Shown here piece by piece: positions 10,182-19,620 of a stretch of 64,000 bases of DNA; position 1 is the stretch's first letter, and each line of letters opens with the position of its first letter. The translations under genes and the position numbers were made by a program. The stretch covers positions 1-64,000 of the forward strand of contig SCOE01000009.1 of NCBI GenBank assembly GCA_005503065.1, read 5' to 3'. The notes beneath the pieces were generated by a model, which saw only the letters and a program-made list of their open reading frames with translations, did not search any database and was not told the origin of the DNA. This DNA is from Comamonadaceae bacterium ALPHA2B (GTDB taxonomy: Bacteria > Pseudomonadota > Gammaproteobacteria > Burkholderiales > Burkholderiaceae_C).

Positions 10182-11348
10182 TCAGTACGAACGCGGCATG
10201 CCAAGCAGATGCTCGGCCACCTGCGCCAGAACCAGGTTGTTGGAGATCGGCGCGGTGCGGAACAGGCGGCTTTCCTTCCACTTGCGCTCGATGTCGAACT
10301 CGCAGGCCACGCCGTAGCCGCCAAAGGTGGTCATCGCGGCCTCGGCCGCCTCCCAGGCGGCCTCGCTGGCGAGGTACTTCACCATCGTGGCCTCGCGGCC
10401 GCAGGGCTGGCCGGCGTCGAACAGCGTGGCCGCCTTGTTGCGCATCAGCTCGGCCGCCTCGACGTTGAGGTGCGCCCGCGCGATCGGGAACTGCACGCCC
10501 TGGTTGGAGCCGATCGGGCGGTCGAACACGACGCGCTCGCGCCCATAGGCCGCGGCCTTGCCGACGAACCAGTGGCCGTCGCCGATGGCCTCGCTGGCCA
10601 CCAGCAGGCGCTCGCTGTGCAGCGAATCGAGCAGGTAGTGGAAGCCCTTGCCTTCCTCGCCGATGCGATCGTCGTCGGCGAGCTCCAGGTTGTCGATGAA
10701 CACCTCGAAGGTGTGGTGGTTGATCATCGTCTTGATCTGGCGCGACTGCAGCGCCTTGCCGGCCTTGGCGATGTCGATCAGGAACAGGCTCAGGCCGTCG
10801 GTCTTCTTCTTCACCTCGGCGAGCGGCGTGGTGCGCGCGATCAGCAGGTACAGGTGCGAATGGCTGTAGCGCGAGGTCCAGATCTTCTGCCCGTTGAGCA
10901 CGTAGCCGCCGGGCACGCGGCGCGCGAAGGTCTTGATCGCCAGCGTGTTGGAACCGGCGTCGGGCTCGGTCACTCCGAAGGCCTGCAGGCGCAGGCTGCC
11001 GTCGGCGATGCGCGGCAGCGTGCGGCGCTTCTGCGCCTCGCTGCCGTGGCGCATGATCGAGGCCATCGTGTACATCTGCGCGTGGCAGTGCACGGCGCTG
11101 GCGCCGTTCTGGTTGATCTCCTGCAGGATCAGGCAGGCGTCGAGCAGCGGCAGGCCGGCGCCGCCGTATTCCTCGGGGATCAGTGCGGCCAGCCAACCGG
11201 CCTGGGCCATCGCATCGACGAAGGCCTCGGGGTACTGGCCGTCCTGCGCCAGCTGGCGCCAGTACGCGGGGCCGAAACGCGCGCACAGCTCCTTCACGGC
11301 GGCGCGGATCTGGGCCTGGGTGTCGGTGTAGTCGAAGTTCATCGGCAT
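10182..11348 (-). CDS. Acyl-CoA dehydrogenase, IVD-like catalytic arrangement
   Basis: A 388-aa FAD-dependent acyl-CoA dehydrogenase. The FAD motif FGVTEPDAGSNT and the substrate helix are present. The position of the canonical catalytic Glu near the C-terminus reads RTAPISNN, so that Glu is absent. A Glu in the earlier helix (HSERLLVAS) sits where isovaleryl-CoA dehydrogenase carries its base, suggesting an enzyme for branched acyl-CoA. The ATG at 11348 gives MPMNF; the second Met, two codons later, is an alternative. It precedes a hydratase and the carboxylase alpha gene, consistent with dehydrogenation before carboxylation. Confidence 0.88.
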   Translation of the reverse strand: MPMNFDYTDTQAQIRAAVKELCARFGPAYWRQLAQDGQYPEAFVDAMAQAGWLAALIPEEYGGAGLPLLDACLILQEINQNGASAVHCHAQMYTMASIMRHGSEAQKRRTLPRIADGSLRLQAFGVTEPDAGSNTLAIKTFARRVPGGYVLNGQKIWTSRYSHSHLYLLIARTTPLAEVKKKTDGLSLFLIDIAKAGKALQSRQIKTMINHHTFEVFIDNLELADDDRIGEEGKGFHYLLDSLHSERLLVASEAIGDGHWFVGKAAAYGRERVVFDRPIGSNQGVQFPIARAHLNVEAAELMRNKAATLFDAGQPCGREATMVKYLASEAAWEAAEAAMTTFGGYGVACEFDIERKWKESRLFRTAPISNNLVLAQVAEHLLGMPRSY

Positions 11349-11373
11349 GGGAAATTGACTCCTTCCGGTCGGT

Positions 11374-12567
11374 TCAGCCGATCACGCCGAGGCGCTGCAG
11401 CGCGGCCTGCGCCGCTGCATCGATGCCCAAGGCATGGAGCACGGCCGCGGTGTCGGCGCCCAGCGCCGGTGGCGCCGTGGGCGTGCGGCCACGCTCGCCG
11501 CCGCTGTTGAAGGGCAGGCCGATGGCGCGGTGCCCGGGTGCCTGCGGCAGCGGCACGTCGGTCAGCAGCCCCAGGGCCTGAACCTGCTCCTGCTCCAGCA
11601 CCTGGGCCACGTTGTTCAACTCGCTGCAGGGCGCGCCGGCCGCGCGCAGCAGGGCGATGCACTCGGCGGTGCTGCGCGTGCGCGTGTGCGCTGCCAGCGC
11701 CTCGTGCAGCGCGTCACGGTGGCCCACGCGCAAGGGGTTGTCGACGAAGCGCGCATCGCGCGCCAGCTCAGGGCAGCCCAGCGCGTCGCAGATGCGGGCG
11801 AACAGCCGGTCGTTGGCGGCCGCGATGAAGACCTGGCCGTCGGCCGTGTCGTACAGCTCGTAGGGCACCATCATAGCCATGCCCGAGCCCATCTTGCGCG
11901 GCAGCCGGCCCGTGGCCAGGTAGTTGGCGATCGGCACCGCCATCCACGCCAGGCCGGTCTCCAGCAGGCTGGCGCCCACACGCAAGCCCTGGCCGGTGGT
12001 GGCGCGCTGCAGCAGGGCCGCGAGCACGGCCATGGCGGCCCACATGCCGGTGCCCAGGTCGATCAGCGACACGCCCACCCGCGCCGGCTCGTCGCCTTCG
12101 TGGCCGGTGACGCTCATGATGCCGGTGAAGGCCTGCATCAGCGGGTCGTAGCCGGGCAGGCCACGCATCGGCCCCGCCTCGCCGAAGGCGCTGATGGCGC
12201 AGTACACGAGCCGTGGGTTCGCGGCGCGCAGCGGTTCGTCGCCCAGGCCGCGCGCCTCGGCGCTGCCCGGCTTGAGCGAATGCACCAGCACGTCGGCACC
12301 CGCGGCCAGCTGCGCCACGATGCGCTGGCCCTCGGGCCGGTCGAGGTCGAGCGCGACGCTCTTCTTGCTGCGGTTCAGCGCCGCAAAGCCGGTGCCCATG
12401 CCGCCGATCTCGGGCGGCCGCCAGGCGCGCGCGTCGTCGCCGCCGCCCGGCCGCTCGATCTTGATGACGTCGGCGCCGAGGTCGGCGAGCACCTGCGTGC
12501 AGTACGGGCCGGCGACGTTCTGCGTCAGGTCGATGACGCGCAGGCCCTGGAGGACGGAGCCGAGCAT
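11374..12567 (-). CDS. Type III CoA-transferase (CaiB/BaiF family)
   Basis: A 397-aa family III CoA-transferase. The N-terminal signature GLRVIDLTQNVAGPYCTQVL and the catalytic aspartate at about residue 170 (SLIDLGTGMW), equivalent to Asp169 of formyl-CoA transferase, are visible. Such enzymes move CoA between carboxylates and spare ATP. The start at 12567 is 5 bp downstream of the stop of the carboxyltransferase gene; an in-frame GTG one codon earlier is an alternative. In this operon it could activate the incoming acid at the expense of a later CoA thioester. Donor and acceptor are unknown. Confidence 0.88.
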   Translation of the reverse strand: MLGSVLQGLRVIDLTQNVAGPYCTQVLADLGADVIKIERPGGGDDARAWRPPEIGGMGTGFAALNRSKKSVALDLDRPEGQRIVAQLAAGADVLVHSLKPGSAEARGLGDEPLRAANPRLVYCAISAFGEAGPMRGLPGYDPLMQAFTGIMSVTGHEGDEPARVGVSLIDLGTGMWAAMAVLAALLQRATTGQGLRVGASLLETGLAWMAVPIANYLATGRLPRKMGSGMAMMVPYELYDTADGQVFIAAANDRLFARICDALGCPELARDARFVDNPLRVGHRDALHEALAAHTRTRSTAECIALLRAAGAPCSELNNVAQVLEQEQVQALGLLTDVPLPQAPGHRAIGLPFNSGGERGRTPTAPPALGADTAAVLHALGIDAAAQAALQRLGVIG

Positions 12568-12572
12568 CACCG

Positions 12573-14180
12573 TCACATCCTGAACACGCCGAAACGCGTG
12601 TCGCGTTGCGGCTGGCGGCCGGCCAGCTCGAACAGCAGGGCCAGCGTGTCGCGCGTCTCTAGCGGGTCGATGACCATGTCGCACCACAGGTTGGAGGCGA
12701 AGTTGTAGGGGCTGGCGAAGGCCTCGAACTGCTCGCGGATCGGCTGCTTGAAGCGCTCGCGCTCGGCGTCGGTCCAGCTCATGCCTTCGCGTTCGTGGAT
12801 GCGGTCGCGCACCATCGTCAGCGTGGTGGCGGCCTGCTCGGGGCCCATCAGCGCGGCACGGCCGCTCGGCCACATCAGCATCGCATGCGGCTTGAACGGC
12901 CGCCCGCACATCGCAAGGTACGCCGCGGCGTACGAGCCGCCGGTGATGAGCGTGTAGCGCGGCACGCTGGCCGAGGCCATGGCGGTGATGAACTTGGCGC
13001 CGTGCTTGGCGATGCCCTCGCGCTCCACCGCCTGCCCGACCATGAAGCCCGACACGTCGGCCACGAACAGCAGCGGGATGTCGCGCTGGCAGGCCAGCTC
13101 GATGAAGTGCGCGCCCTTGACCGCAGCCTCGGAAAAGATGACGCCGTTGTTGGCCAGGATGCCGACCTGGAAGCCCTTGATGCGCGCGAAGCCACAGACC
13201 AGCGTGTCGCCGTACAGCGGCTTGAATTCCTGGAACTCGCTGCCATCGACCAGACGCGCGACGACCTCGCGGTTGTCGGTGGGGTGGCGCGTGTCGGCGC
13301 TGACGATGCCGTAGATCTCTCGCGGGTCGTGCAGCGGCGCGCGGCTCGGGGCCACGTTCCAGCGCTGCTTCGGCGGCGTGCCGAGGTTGGCCACGATGTC
13401 GCGCACGATGGCGATGGCGTGGCCGTCGTTCTCGGCCAGGTGGTCGGTGACGCCGCTGACGCGGCTGTGCATCTCGCCGCCGCCCAGCGTCTCGACATCG
13501 ACCTCTTCCTTGGTGGCCGCATACACCAGCTCGGGCCCGCCGAGGAACATCGCGCCCTGCTTGCGCACGATGACGGCGATGTCGCACAGCGCCGGCAGGT
13601 AGGCACCGCCCGCGGTGGACGGGCCATGCACGGTGGCGATCTGCGTGATGCCCTCGGCCGACATGCGGATCTGGTTGTAGAAGATCGACCCGAACTGGCC
13701 GTCGTCCGGGAAGATGTGCGCCTGCTCGGGCAGGTTGGCGCCGCCGGACTGGACCATCGTGATGCATGGCAGCCGGTGCTGCCAGGCGAACATCTGCGCC
13801 CGCACGTGCTTCTTCGCGGTGATGCCGTAGTAGGTGGCGCCCTTCACCGTGGCGTCGTGGATCATCAGCATGCACGGCCGGCCGCTGACCAGGCCCACGC
13901 CGGTGATGATGCTGCCGCCGGGCGGCACGCCCTCGTACAGGCCCTCGCCCGCGAGCTGGCCGAACTCCAGGAACGGCGAGCCGGGGTCGAGCACCGCTGC
14001 CAGCCGCTCGCGCGGCAGCAGCTGGCCGCGCTGCTGGTGCAGGCGGCGCGCCTTCTCGGGCCCGCCGATGAGCGCCCGCGCACGGCGTGCGTGCAGGTCG
14101 GCGATGCGCGCGAGGTAAGCCTCGTGGTTGCGCGCGAAGGCCTCGCCGCCGGGCGAGACCGTGGAGGGCATCACCGTCAT
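12573..14180 (-). CDS. Acyl-CoA carboxylase beta subunit (carboxyltransferase)
   Basis: A 535-aa carboxyltransferase of the methylcrotonyl/geranyl-CoA carboxylase type. Both halves look intact: in the N domain VQSGGANLPEQAHIFPDD and the oxyanion loop PSTAGGAYLPALCD, in the C domain SGFMVGQ, GGSYAAAYLAMCGR and MGPEQAATTL. It should transfer the carboxyl group from carboxybiotin (alpha subunit at 7339-9369) to an enoyl-CoA gamma carbon. The ATG at 14180 overlaps the upstream dehydrogenase stop (ATGA). It is the canonical reference for the three aberrant paralogues at 48841-53633. Confidence 0.92.
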   Translation of the reverse strand: MTVMPSTVSPGGEAFARNHEAYLARIADLHARRARALIGGPEKARRLHQQRGQLLPRERLAAVLDPGSPFLEFGQLAGEGLYEGVPPGGSIITGVGLVSGRPCMLMIHDATVKGATYYGITAKKHVRAQMFAWQHRLPCITMVQSGGANLPEQAHIFPDDGQFGSIFYNQIRMSAEGITQIATVHGPSTAGGAYLPALCDIAVIVRKQGAMFLGGPELVYAATKEEVDVETLGGGEMHSRVSGVTDHLAENDGHAIAIVRDIVANLGTPPKQRWNVAPSRAPLHDPREIYGIVSADTRHPTDNREVVARLVDGSEFQEFKPLYGDTLVCGFARIKGFQVGILANNGVIFSEAAVKGAHFIELACQRDIPLLFVADVSGFMVGQAVEREGIAKHGAKFITAMASASVPRYTLITGGSYAAAYLAMCGRPFKPHAMLMWPSGRAALMGPEQAATTLTMVRDRIHEREGMSWTDAERERFKQPIREQFEAFASPYNFASNLWCDMVIDPLETRDTLALLFELAGRQPQRDTRFGVFRM

Positions 14181-15334
14181 GGCCGCGTCCCGAGTTCCTT
14201 GCGCTGCGATTGCGCGAAGCGTTGCAGGTGGTGGTCGATGCCGCCGTCGGCCTTCTCGAACAGGGTCAGGCGGCGGAAGTAGTGGCCGATGTCCAGATCC
14301 TCGGTCATGCCGACGCCGCCGTGCAACTGCACGCCCTGCTGGGCGACGTAGCGCGCGCGCTCGCCGACCGCCACCTTGGCCGCCGACGCCGCACGCGCCC
14401 GCTCGGCCGGTGCAGCATCGGCATGCAGCGCCGCCATCACCACCATCGAGCGCGACGCTTCGAGCGCCGCGAACATGTCCACCATGCGGTGCTGCAGCAC
14501 CTGGAAGCTCGCCAGCGGCGCGCCGAACTGCTTGCGCGTGGCCAGGTAGGCGCCGGTCTTGTGCAGCACGGCCGTCATCGCGCCCAGCGCGTCGGCGCAG
14601 GCGGCGATGGTCGACAGGTCGACGGCGCGCTCCAGCGCCTCCAGTGCACGCCCCGGGTCGCCCAGCAGTGCCGCGGCGTCGAGCTGCACGCTGTCGAGCC
14701 GCAGCTCGCCGGCGGACACGCCGTCGTAGCGCCGGTAGGGTTCGATGCGCACGCCGGCCGTGCCCACCGGCAGCGCGAACAGCGCAAGACCGGCGCGCTC
14801 GCCCGGGCGGCCGTCGAGGCGCGCACTGACGATGGCCATGTCGGCCTGCGGCAGGCCGACGACGCCGGTCTTGCGGCCGTCGAGCACCCAACCGCTGCCC
14901 TGACGCTTTGCGCGCGTTTCGACCCACGCGAGCGTGGGGCCCGAGTCGGCCTCGGTGCAGGCCAGCGCCAGCCGGCTGCGCCCTTCGACCAGCGGCGTCA
15001 GCAGCGCCAGTTGCTGCCCGGCGTCGGCCGCAGCAGCCACCGCCTGGGCCGCCAGCACGGTGGATGCGACGTAGGGCTCGAGTGAGAGCGCCGCGCCCAT
15101 CGCCTCGCACACGGCGATCAACTCGGGCATGCCGCCGAAGCCGCCCACGGCCTCCGGCAGGCCGAGGCCCAGCCAGCCGAATTCGGCAAAGCGCGTCCAG
15201 TGCGCCGCCCCGGCCACGGCGTCGTCGGCTGACGCCAGCCGCTTCGCGCGCGCGTCGAAGCGGTACTCGGCGCGGAAGTACTTCTGCGCCGCATCACGCA
15301 GCATCTTCTGTTCGGGGGTGGGGTTCAGGTCCAT
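14177..15334 (-). CDS. Acyl-CoA dehydrogenase, small subunit type
   Basis: A 385-aa acyl-CoA dehydrogenase-like chain of the kind annotated as pimeloyl-CoA dehydrogenase small subunit or as one chain of actinobacterial heterotetrameric steroid dehydrogenases. The C-terminal segment (VQLHGGVGMTEDLDIGHYF, then LTLFEKADGG) has no canonical catalytic Glu, which fits a partner chain rather than a complete enzyme. The gene immediately follows the large-subunit gene (15 bp gap, same strand), strongly suggesting a two-chain enzyme with shared FAD sites. The heteromer is an inference from the family and the gene pair. Confidence 0.85.
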   Translation of the reverse strand: MDLNPTPEQKMLRDAAQKYFRAEYRFDARAKRLASADDAVAGAAHWTRFAEFGWLGLGLPEAVGGFGGMPELIAVCEAMGAALSLEPYVASTVLAAQAVAAAADAGQQLALLTPLVEGRSRLALACTEADSGPTLAWVETRAKRQGSGWVLDGRKTGVVGLPQADMAIVSARLDGRPGERAGLALFALPVGTAGVRIEPYRRYDGVSAGELRLDSVQLDAAALLGDPGRALEALERAVDLSTIAACADALGAMTAVLHKTGAYLATRKQFGAPLASFQVLQHRMVDMFAALEASRSMVVMAALHADAAPAERARAASAAKVAVGERARYVAQQGVQLHGGVGMTEDLDIGHYFRRLTLFEKADGGIDHHLQRFAQSQRKELGTRP

Positions 15335-15349
15335 GCGCGTGTCATCCGT

Positions 15350-16531
15350 TCAACGTGCCACGCCGGCCAGCATGGACTTGGCCAGCACCGTCTTCTGCAC
15401 CTCGTCGCTGCCGCCGTAGATGGTGGCGGCTCGCAGGAAGGCAAAGCGCTCCATCGCATGGGCGTGGGGTGAATCGGCCAGCGCGCCCTGCGCGTGCCAG
15501 GGCCAGGCCTGTTCGGCGCCGACCTCGAGCGCCAGCTCCGACAATGTCTGCTGCACCGCGGTGCCCATCAGCTTGAGCATCGACGACTCCGGGCCCGGCG
15601 CTTTACCCGCAGCCATGGAGGAGAGCACGCGCAGATTGGTGAACTCCAGCGCCATCAGGTCGATCTCGGCACGCGCCAGGCGGGCGGACATGCCGGGCTG
15701 GTCGATCAGCCGTCCACCGCCCCAGCCGCGCGATTCGGCCGAGCGCAACACGTTGGCCATCGCCGCCTTCGAGTCGGCCACGCCGGCGATGCTGGTGCGC
15801 TCGTGCGTGAGCAGGTACTTGGCGATCTCCCAGCCCTGCCCTTCCTTGCCCACCAGGTTGCTGCGCGGCACGCGCAGGTCCGTGAAGAAGACCTGGTTCA
15901 GGTGGTGCTCGCCGTCGATCGAGACGATGGGCCGCACCTCGATGCCGGGACGGTCCATCTCGATCAGCAGGAAGGAGATGCCCTCCTGCTTCTTGCCGGT
16001 GCTGGCCGTGCGCACCAGGCAGAACATGTGCGTGGCCCAGTGCGCGTAGGTGGTCCAGATCTTCGAGCCGTTGATGACGTAGTCGTCGCCGTCGGCCACC
16101 GCGGTGGTGGCCAGACTCGCCAGGTCGGAGCCCGCGCCGGGCTCGGAATAGCCCTGGCACCACCAGTCCTCGCAGCGGCGGATGCGCGGCAGGTACTGCG
16201 CCTTCTGCGCCTCGGTGCCGAAGGCGATCAGCACCGGGCCCAGCATGATCACGCCCATCGACAGGCCCACCGGCGCGTTGGCGGCGGCGCGCTCCAGGTC
16301 GTACAGATAGCGCTGCGTCGGCGTCCAGCCGGGCCCGCCGTGCTCCTTGCGCCAGCCCACGACCAGGTAGCCCTGCTCGTCGAGGCGGCGCTGCCAGTGC
16401 ACGATGTCGTCGCGCGTCAGCATCTGCCCGCTCTGGACCTTGCGCCGCAGGGCTTCGGGGGTGTTGGCCGCGAACCAAGCGCGCACGCCGCGCTGGAAGG
16501 CGCGGTCCTCGTCACTGAATGTCAGGTCCAT
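15350..16531 (-). CDS. Acyl-CoA dehydrogenase, large subunit type
   Basis: A 393-aa acyl-CoA dehydrogenase of the large-subunit (PimC-like) type. It shows WCQGYSEPGAGSDLASL, the GSKIWTTYAHWATHMF substrate segment, a Glu in LLTHERTSIAG that can serve as the base, and the C-terminal IYGGSDEVQKTVLAKSML motif in place of the canonical EGT motif. It pairs with the small-subunit gene at 14177-15334. The same two modules occur fused in one chain at 58232-60571. The substrate is probably a bulky or dicarboxylic-type acyl-CoA, judging from family members. Confidence 0.87.
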   Translation of the reverse strand: MDLTFSDEDRAFQRGVRAWFAANTPEALRRKVQSGQMLTRDDIVHWQRRLDEQGYLVVGWRKEHGGPGWTPTQRYLYDLERAAANAPVGLSMGVIMLGPVLIAFGTEAQKAQYLPRIRRCEDWWCQGYSEPGAGSDLASLATTAVADGDDYVINGSKIWTTYAHWATHMFCLVRTASTGKKQEGISFLLIEMDRPGIEVRPIVSIDGEHHLNQVFFTDLRVPRSNLVGKEGQGWEIAKYLLTHERTSIAGVADSKAAMANVLRSAESRGWGGGRLIDQPGMSARLARAEIDLMALEFTNLRVLSSMAAGKAPGPESSMLKLMGTAVQQTLSELALEVGAEQAWPWHAQGALADSPHAHAMERFAFLRAATIYGGSDEVQKTVLAKSMLAGVAR

Positions 16532-16597
16532 CGGGTGGCAAACCTTCTTCGAAAGCGGGTCGAGCCGACGCGCGTGCGGCGCGGCGGCTTGCAGGCT

Positions 16598-17425
16598 TCA
16601 GAGCGAGATGCCGCCGCCGCAGATCAGCACCTGGCCACTGATGTAGTTGGATTCGGGCGTGCACAGCAGGTACACCGAGCCCGCGGCCTCTTCGGGCGTG
16701 CCGCCGCGGCCGAGCGGGATGGTGCGCTCCATCATCGTCATCAGCTCGGGGTTGACCCCCACCTTGATCTGCCGGCCCTCGACGTCGATCGAGGCGTTGC
16801 CGCCGGCGGTGGCTTCGGTCAGGCGGGTCTTGATCAGGCCGAAGGCCACCGCATTGACGTTGACCTTGTAGCGCCCCCACTCCTTGGACAGCGCCTTGGT
16901 CAGGCCGATGATGCCGGCCTTGCCGGCCGAGTAGTTGGCCTGGCCGGCATTGCCGCCGGTACCGGCGACCGACGAGATGTTGACCACCTTGCGGAACACT
17001 TCCTTGCCGGCATCGGCCTCGACCTTGGACTGGTGGCGGAAGTAGTCGGCCGCGGCGCGCAGGATCTTGAACGGCGCCGTCAGGTGCACGTCGAGGATCG
17101 CGTGCCACTGTTCGTCGGTCATCTTCTGCACCACGTTGTCCCAGGTGTAGCCGGCGTTGTTGACGATGATGTCCAGGCCGCCGAAGCCGTCGATCGCGGT
17201 CTTGACGAACTTCTCGGCAAAGCCTTCGGCGGTGACGCTGCCGGCACAGGCCAGGGCCTGGCCGCCCGCGGCCTTGATGGCGGCGACGGTTTCTTCGGCC
17301 GGTCCGGCGTCGAGGTCATTCACGACGACCTTGGCGCCTTCGCCGGCCAGTTTCATCGCGATGGCGCGGCCGATGCCGCGGCCGGAGCCGGAAACGATGG
17401 CCACTTTGCCTTCGAGCTTCTTCAT
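16598..17425 (-). CDS. Short-chain dehydrogenase/reductase, FabG-like
   Basis: A 275-aa classical SDR. The cofactor glycine motif GSGRGIG is near residue 14, NNAG near 90, and the catalytic Ser and Tyr-Lys pair in NISSVAG and YSAGKAG. It is longer than FabG because of an insertion after the catalytic helix region (around NASIDVEGRQIKVGVNPEL). It likely oxidises a 3-hydroxyacyl-CoA with NAD(P)+, following the two hydratases encoded next to it. GGAG precedes the ATG at 17425. Confidence 0.87.
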   Translation of the reverse strand: MKKLEGKVAIVSGSGRGIGRAIAMKLAGEGAKVVVNDLDAGPAEETVAAIKAAGGQALACAGSVTAEGFAEKFVKTAIDGFGGLDIIVNNAGYTWDNVVQKMTDEQWHAILDVHLTAPFKILRAAADYFRHQSKVEADAGKEVFRKVVNISSVAGTGGNAGQANYSAGKAGIIGLTKALSKEWGRYKVNVNAVAFGLIKTRLTEATAGGNASIDVEGRQIKVGVNPELMTMMERTIPLGRGGTPEEAAGSVYLLCTPESNYISGQVLICGGGISL

Positions 17426-17464
17426 GGGTGTCTCCAGAGAATGGGATTCGGTGTGGATGCGGGG

Positions 17465-17881
17465 TCAGTCCAGCGCGACGATGGCGTCGCCGCTGAGCGT
17501 GACCTGCTCGCCGTTGCGCAAGGCCGTCAGCTCAATGCGCGCGCAGGGGCGGCCGCGGTACTCGAGCTTCTCGACGACCTTGCCGCTGCACTGCACGCGG
17601 TCGGCCACCTGGGTGATGGCCGCGAAGCGCACGCCGTAGTTGAGCACGCGGCTTTGCGGCACCCACTGGGTGAGCGCGCGCGCCAGGTAGGCCATCGACA
17701 GCATGCCGTGCGCGAACACGTCCTTCATGCCGGCCTTGCGGGCAAAGTCGAGGTCGATGTGGATGGGGTTGTGGTCACCCGAGGCGCCGGCAAACAGGGC
17801 CAGCGTGGTGCGCGAGATCGGCGGCAGCTCGAGCATGGGCATGGCGTCGCCCACGTTCACGTTCTTGGGATCGAAACTCAT
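17465..17881 (-). CDS. MaoC-like (R)-specific enoyl-CoA hydratase
   Basis: A 138-aa single-hotdog MaoC-type hydratase. The hydratase motif GASGDHNPIHIDLDFARKAG with the Asp/His dyad is followed by FAHGMLSMAY. It would add water to a 2-enoyl-CoA to give the (R)-3-hydroxyacyl-CoA. The start at 17881 is supported by GAGAGGAGA upstream. Together with the FAS1-like protein encoded 20 bp upstream it probably forms a two-chain hydratase, since the other gene encodes the complementary hotdog; this pairing is inferred. Confidence 0.87.
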   Translation of the reverse strand: MSFDPKNVNVGDAMPMLELPPISRTTLALFAGASGDHNPIHIDLDFARKAGMKDVFAHGMLSMAYLARALTQWVPQSRVLNYGVRFAAITQVADRVQCSGKVVEKLEYRGRPCARIELTALRNGEQVTLSGDAIVALD

Positions 17882-17901
17882 CGTGCGTCTCCTCTCACTT
17901 C

Positions 17902-18345
17902 TCAACCGTGGCGCACGACAAGAATGCCGCGCATGTCGGCGACGTGCTCGCCGAGCTGGTTGGTGACCTTGGACTCGCGCACCACGAACTCGAGCAGGCC
18001 GCCCTTCTTGTCGTAGATGTCGGTGACCCTGGTCTCGATGCGCAGGGTGTCGCCGGCGCACACCGGGGCGTGGTAGTCGAAGTGCTGCTCACCGTGCAGC
18101 ACCTTGCCCAGGTCGATCTCGAATTCCTGGATCATCTTCATCGACACGCCGGCATCGCTCTCGGCGCCGAAGAAGAAGGTGGGCGGCGCGACGATGCCGC
18201 GATAGCCCGCGGCCTTGGCCGCGGCTTCATCGGTGTGGATCGGGTCGGTGAGGCCGATCACCTTGGCGAAGAAGGCGATGCGCCCCTTTTCAACCGTCCA
18301 CAGCGTGGGCGGCGGCGCATAGCCGATGTGCTTCCTGTCGATCAT
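17902..18345 (-). CDS. FAS1-like / MaoC N-terminal dehydratase domain protein
   Basis: A 147-aa hotdog protein of the FAS1-like dehydratase (MaoC N-terminal) family. Recognisable features are the opening IDRKHIGYAPPP, FAKVIGLTDPIHTDEAAAK, APPTFFFG and HGEQHFDYHAPVCAGD. In two-gene hydratases of actinobacteria and proteobacteria this half binds the CoA ester and the MaoC half supplies the catalytic dyad. The start at 18345 has AAAGGG upstream. It sits directly upstream of the MaoC gene in the same operon. Confidence 0.83.
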   Translation of the reverse strand: MIDRKHIGYAPPPTLWTVEKGRIAFFAKVIGLTDPIHTDEAAAKAAGYRGIVAPPTFFFGAESDAGVSMKMIQEFEIDLGKVLHGEQHFDYHAPVCAGDTLRIETRVTDIYDKKGGLLEFVVRESKVTNQLGEHVADMRGILVVRHG

Positions 18346-18371
18346 GGGTGTTGGCCCTTTGTTGATGGCAT

Positions 18372-19556
18372 TCAAGCCGCTTGGTACAGGGTCACGACGC
18401 AGGCGCCGCCGAGCCCCAGGTTGTGCTGCAGGGCGGTGCGCGCACCCTTCACCTGCCGCTGCTCTGCCGTGCCGCGCAGCTGGTGCGTCAACTCGTAGCA
18501 CTGCGCCAGCCCGGTCGCGCCCAGCGGGTGGCCCTTGGAGAGCAGGCCGCCCGACGGGTTGGTGACGACCTTGCCGCCATAGGTGTTGTCGCCATCGCGC
18601 ACGAACTTCTCGGCGCCGCCCTCGGGGCACAGGCCCAGGCTCTCGTAGGTGATGAGCTCATTCTGCGCGAAGCAGTCGTGCAGCTCGACGACGTCGATGT
18701 CCTTCGGGCCGATGCCGGCCGCCTCGTAGACCTTGCGGCCGGCCTCCTTGGCCATGTCGTAGCCGACCACGCGCATCATGTCGTGCGCCTCGAACGTGCT
18801 GGGGAAGTCGGTGGTCATGGCCTGCGCGGCGATGCGCACCTGGCGGTTCAAGCCGTGCTTCTTGGCGTAGGCCTCCGAGCAGATGACGGCCGCGGCGGCG
18901 CCGCAGGTGGGCGGGCAGGCCATCAGGCGCGTCATCACGCCCTCCCACATCATCGGCGCGGCCATCACGTCGTCCACGCTGACCTCCTTGCGGAACAGCG
19001 CCAGCGGGTTGTTCACCGCATGGCGGCTGGCCTTGGCGCGGATGGCGGCGAAGGTTTCGAGCTTGGTGCCGTACTTGTCCATGTGCGCCTTGCCGGCGCC
19101 GCCGAAGTAGCGCAGCGCGAGCGGGATCTCAGGGTGCCCGACTAGTTCGTCGGTGACCTGGTCGAACTGCTCGAACGGCGTCGGGCGGTCGGGGAAGGCG
19201 GCCTTGATCGCCCCGGGCTGCATCTGCTCGAAGCCGAGTGCCAGCACGCACTCGGCAGCGCCCGACTGCACCGCCTGGCGCGCCAGGAACAGCGCCGATG
19301 AGCCGGTGGAGCAGTTGTTGTTGACGTTGAGCACCGGGATGCCCGTCATGCCCAGCGGGTACAGCGCGCGCTGGCCGCAGGTGGAGTCGCCATACACGTA
19401 GCCGACGAAGGCCTGTTCGATGGCCTTGTAGTCCACGCCGGCATCCTGGAGCGCCTGGCGCGCGGCCTTCTCGCCCATCACGTTGTAGGGCTCGCTGGCG
19501 CCGGGTTTGGCGAAGGGAATCATGCCGACGCCGGCAACGATGACTGTGTGGCTCAT
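18372..19556 (-). CDS. Thiolase, SCP-x/lipid-transfer type
   Basis: A 394-aa thiolase-fold enzyme of the SCP-x type, predicted to cleave a 3-oxoacyl-CoA. The nucleophilic Cys is at about residue 82 (VNNNCSTGSSAL) and the catalytic His is in LLSKGHPLGATG. The ATG at 19556 is supported by AGGAG; an upstream in-frame start is not. It is followed by the hydratase pair and preceded by the acyl-CoA ligase, giving a complete beta-oxidation set in this operon. Confidence 0.9.
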   Translation of the reverse strand: MSHTVIVAGVGMIPFAKPGASEPYNVMGEKAARQALQDAGVDYKAIEQAFVGYVYGDSTCGQRALYPLGMTGIPVLNVNNNCSTGSSALFLARQAVQSGAAECVLALGFEQMQPGAIKAAFPDRPTPFEQFDQVTDELVGHPEIPLALRYFGGAGKAHMDKYGTKLETFAAIRAKASRHAVNNPLALFRKEVSVDDVMAAPMMWEGVMTRLMACPPTCGAAAAVICSEAYAKKHGLNRQVRIAAQAMTTDFPSTFEAHDMMRVVGYDMAKEAGRKVYEAAGIGPKDIDVVELHDCFAQNELITYESLGLCPEGGAEKFVRDGDNTYGGKVVTNPSGGLLSKGHPLGATGLAQCYELTHQLRGTAEQRQVKGARTALQHNLGLGGACVVTLYQAA

Positions 19557-19620
19557 GGAAAGCTCCTGGGGTTGGACAAGACGTTGATGCCGCGGGGCCG
19601 GCACGTGGCCACGGCGCGGT

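Noticed and set aside
10182-11348. Dehydrogenase thought to be catalytically dead because the C-terminal Glu is missing
   Set aside because: A Glu at the isovaleryl-type helix position (HSERL) can replace it, so inactivity is not supported.
15494-18016. 840-codon open frame on the plus strand across dehydrogenase, SDR and MaoC genes
   Set aside because: Spans several well-supported minus-strand genes and has low-complexity composition.
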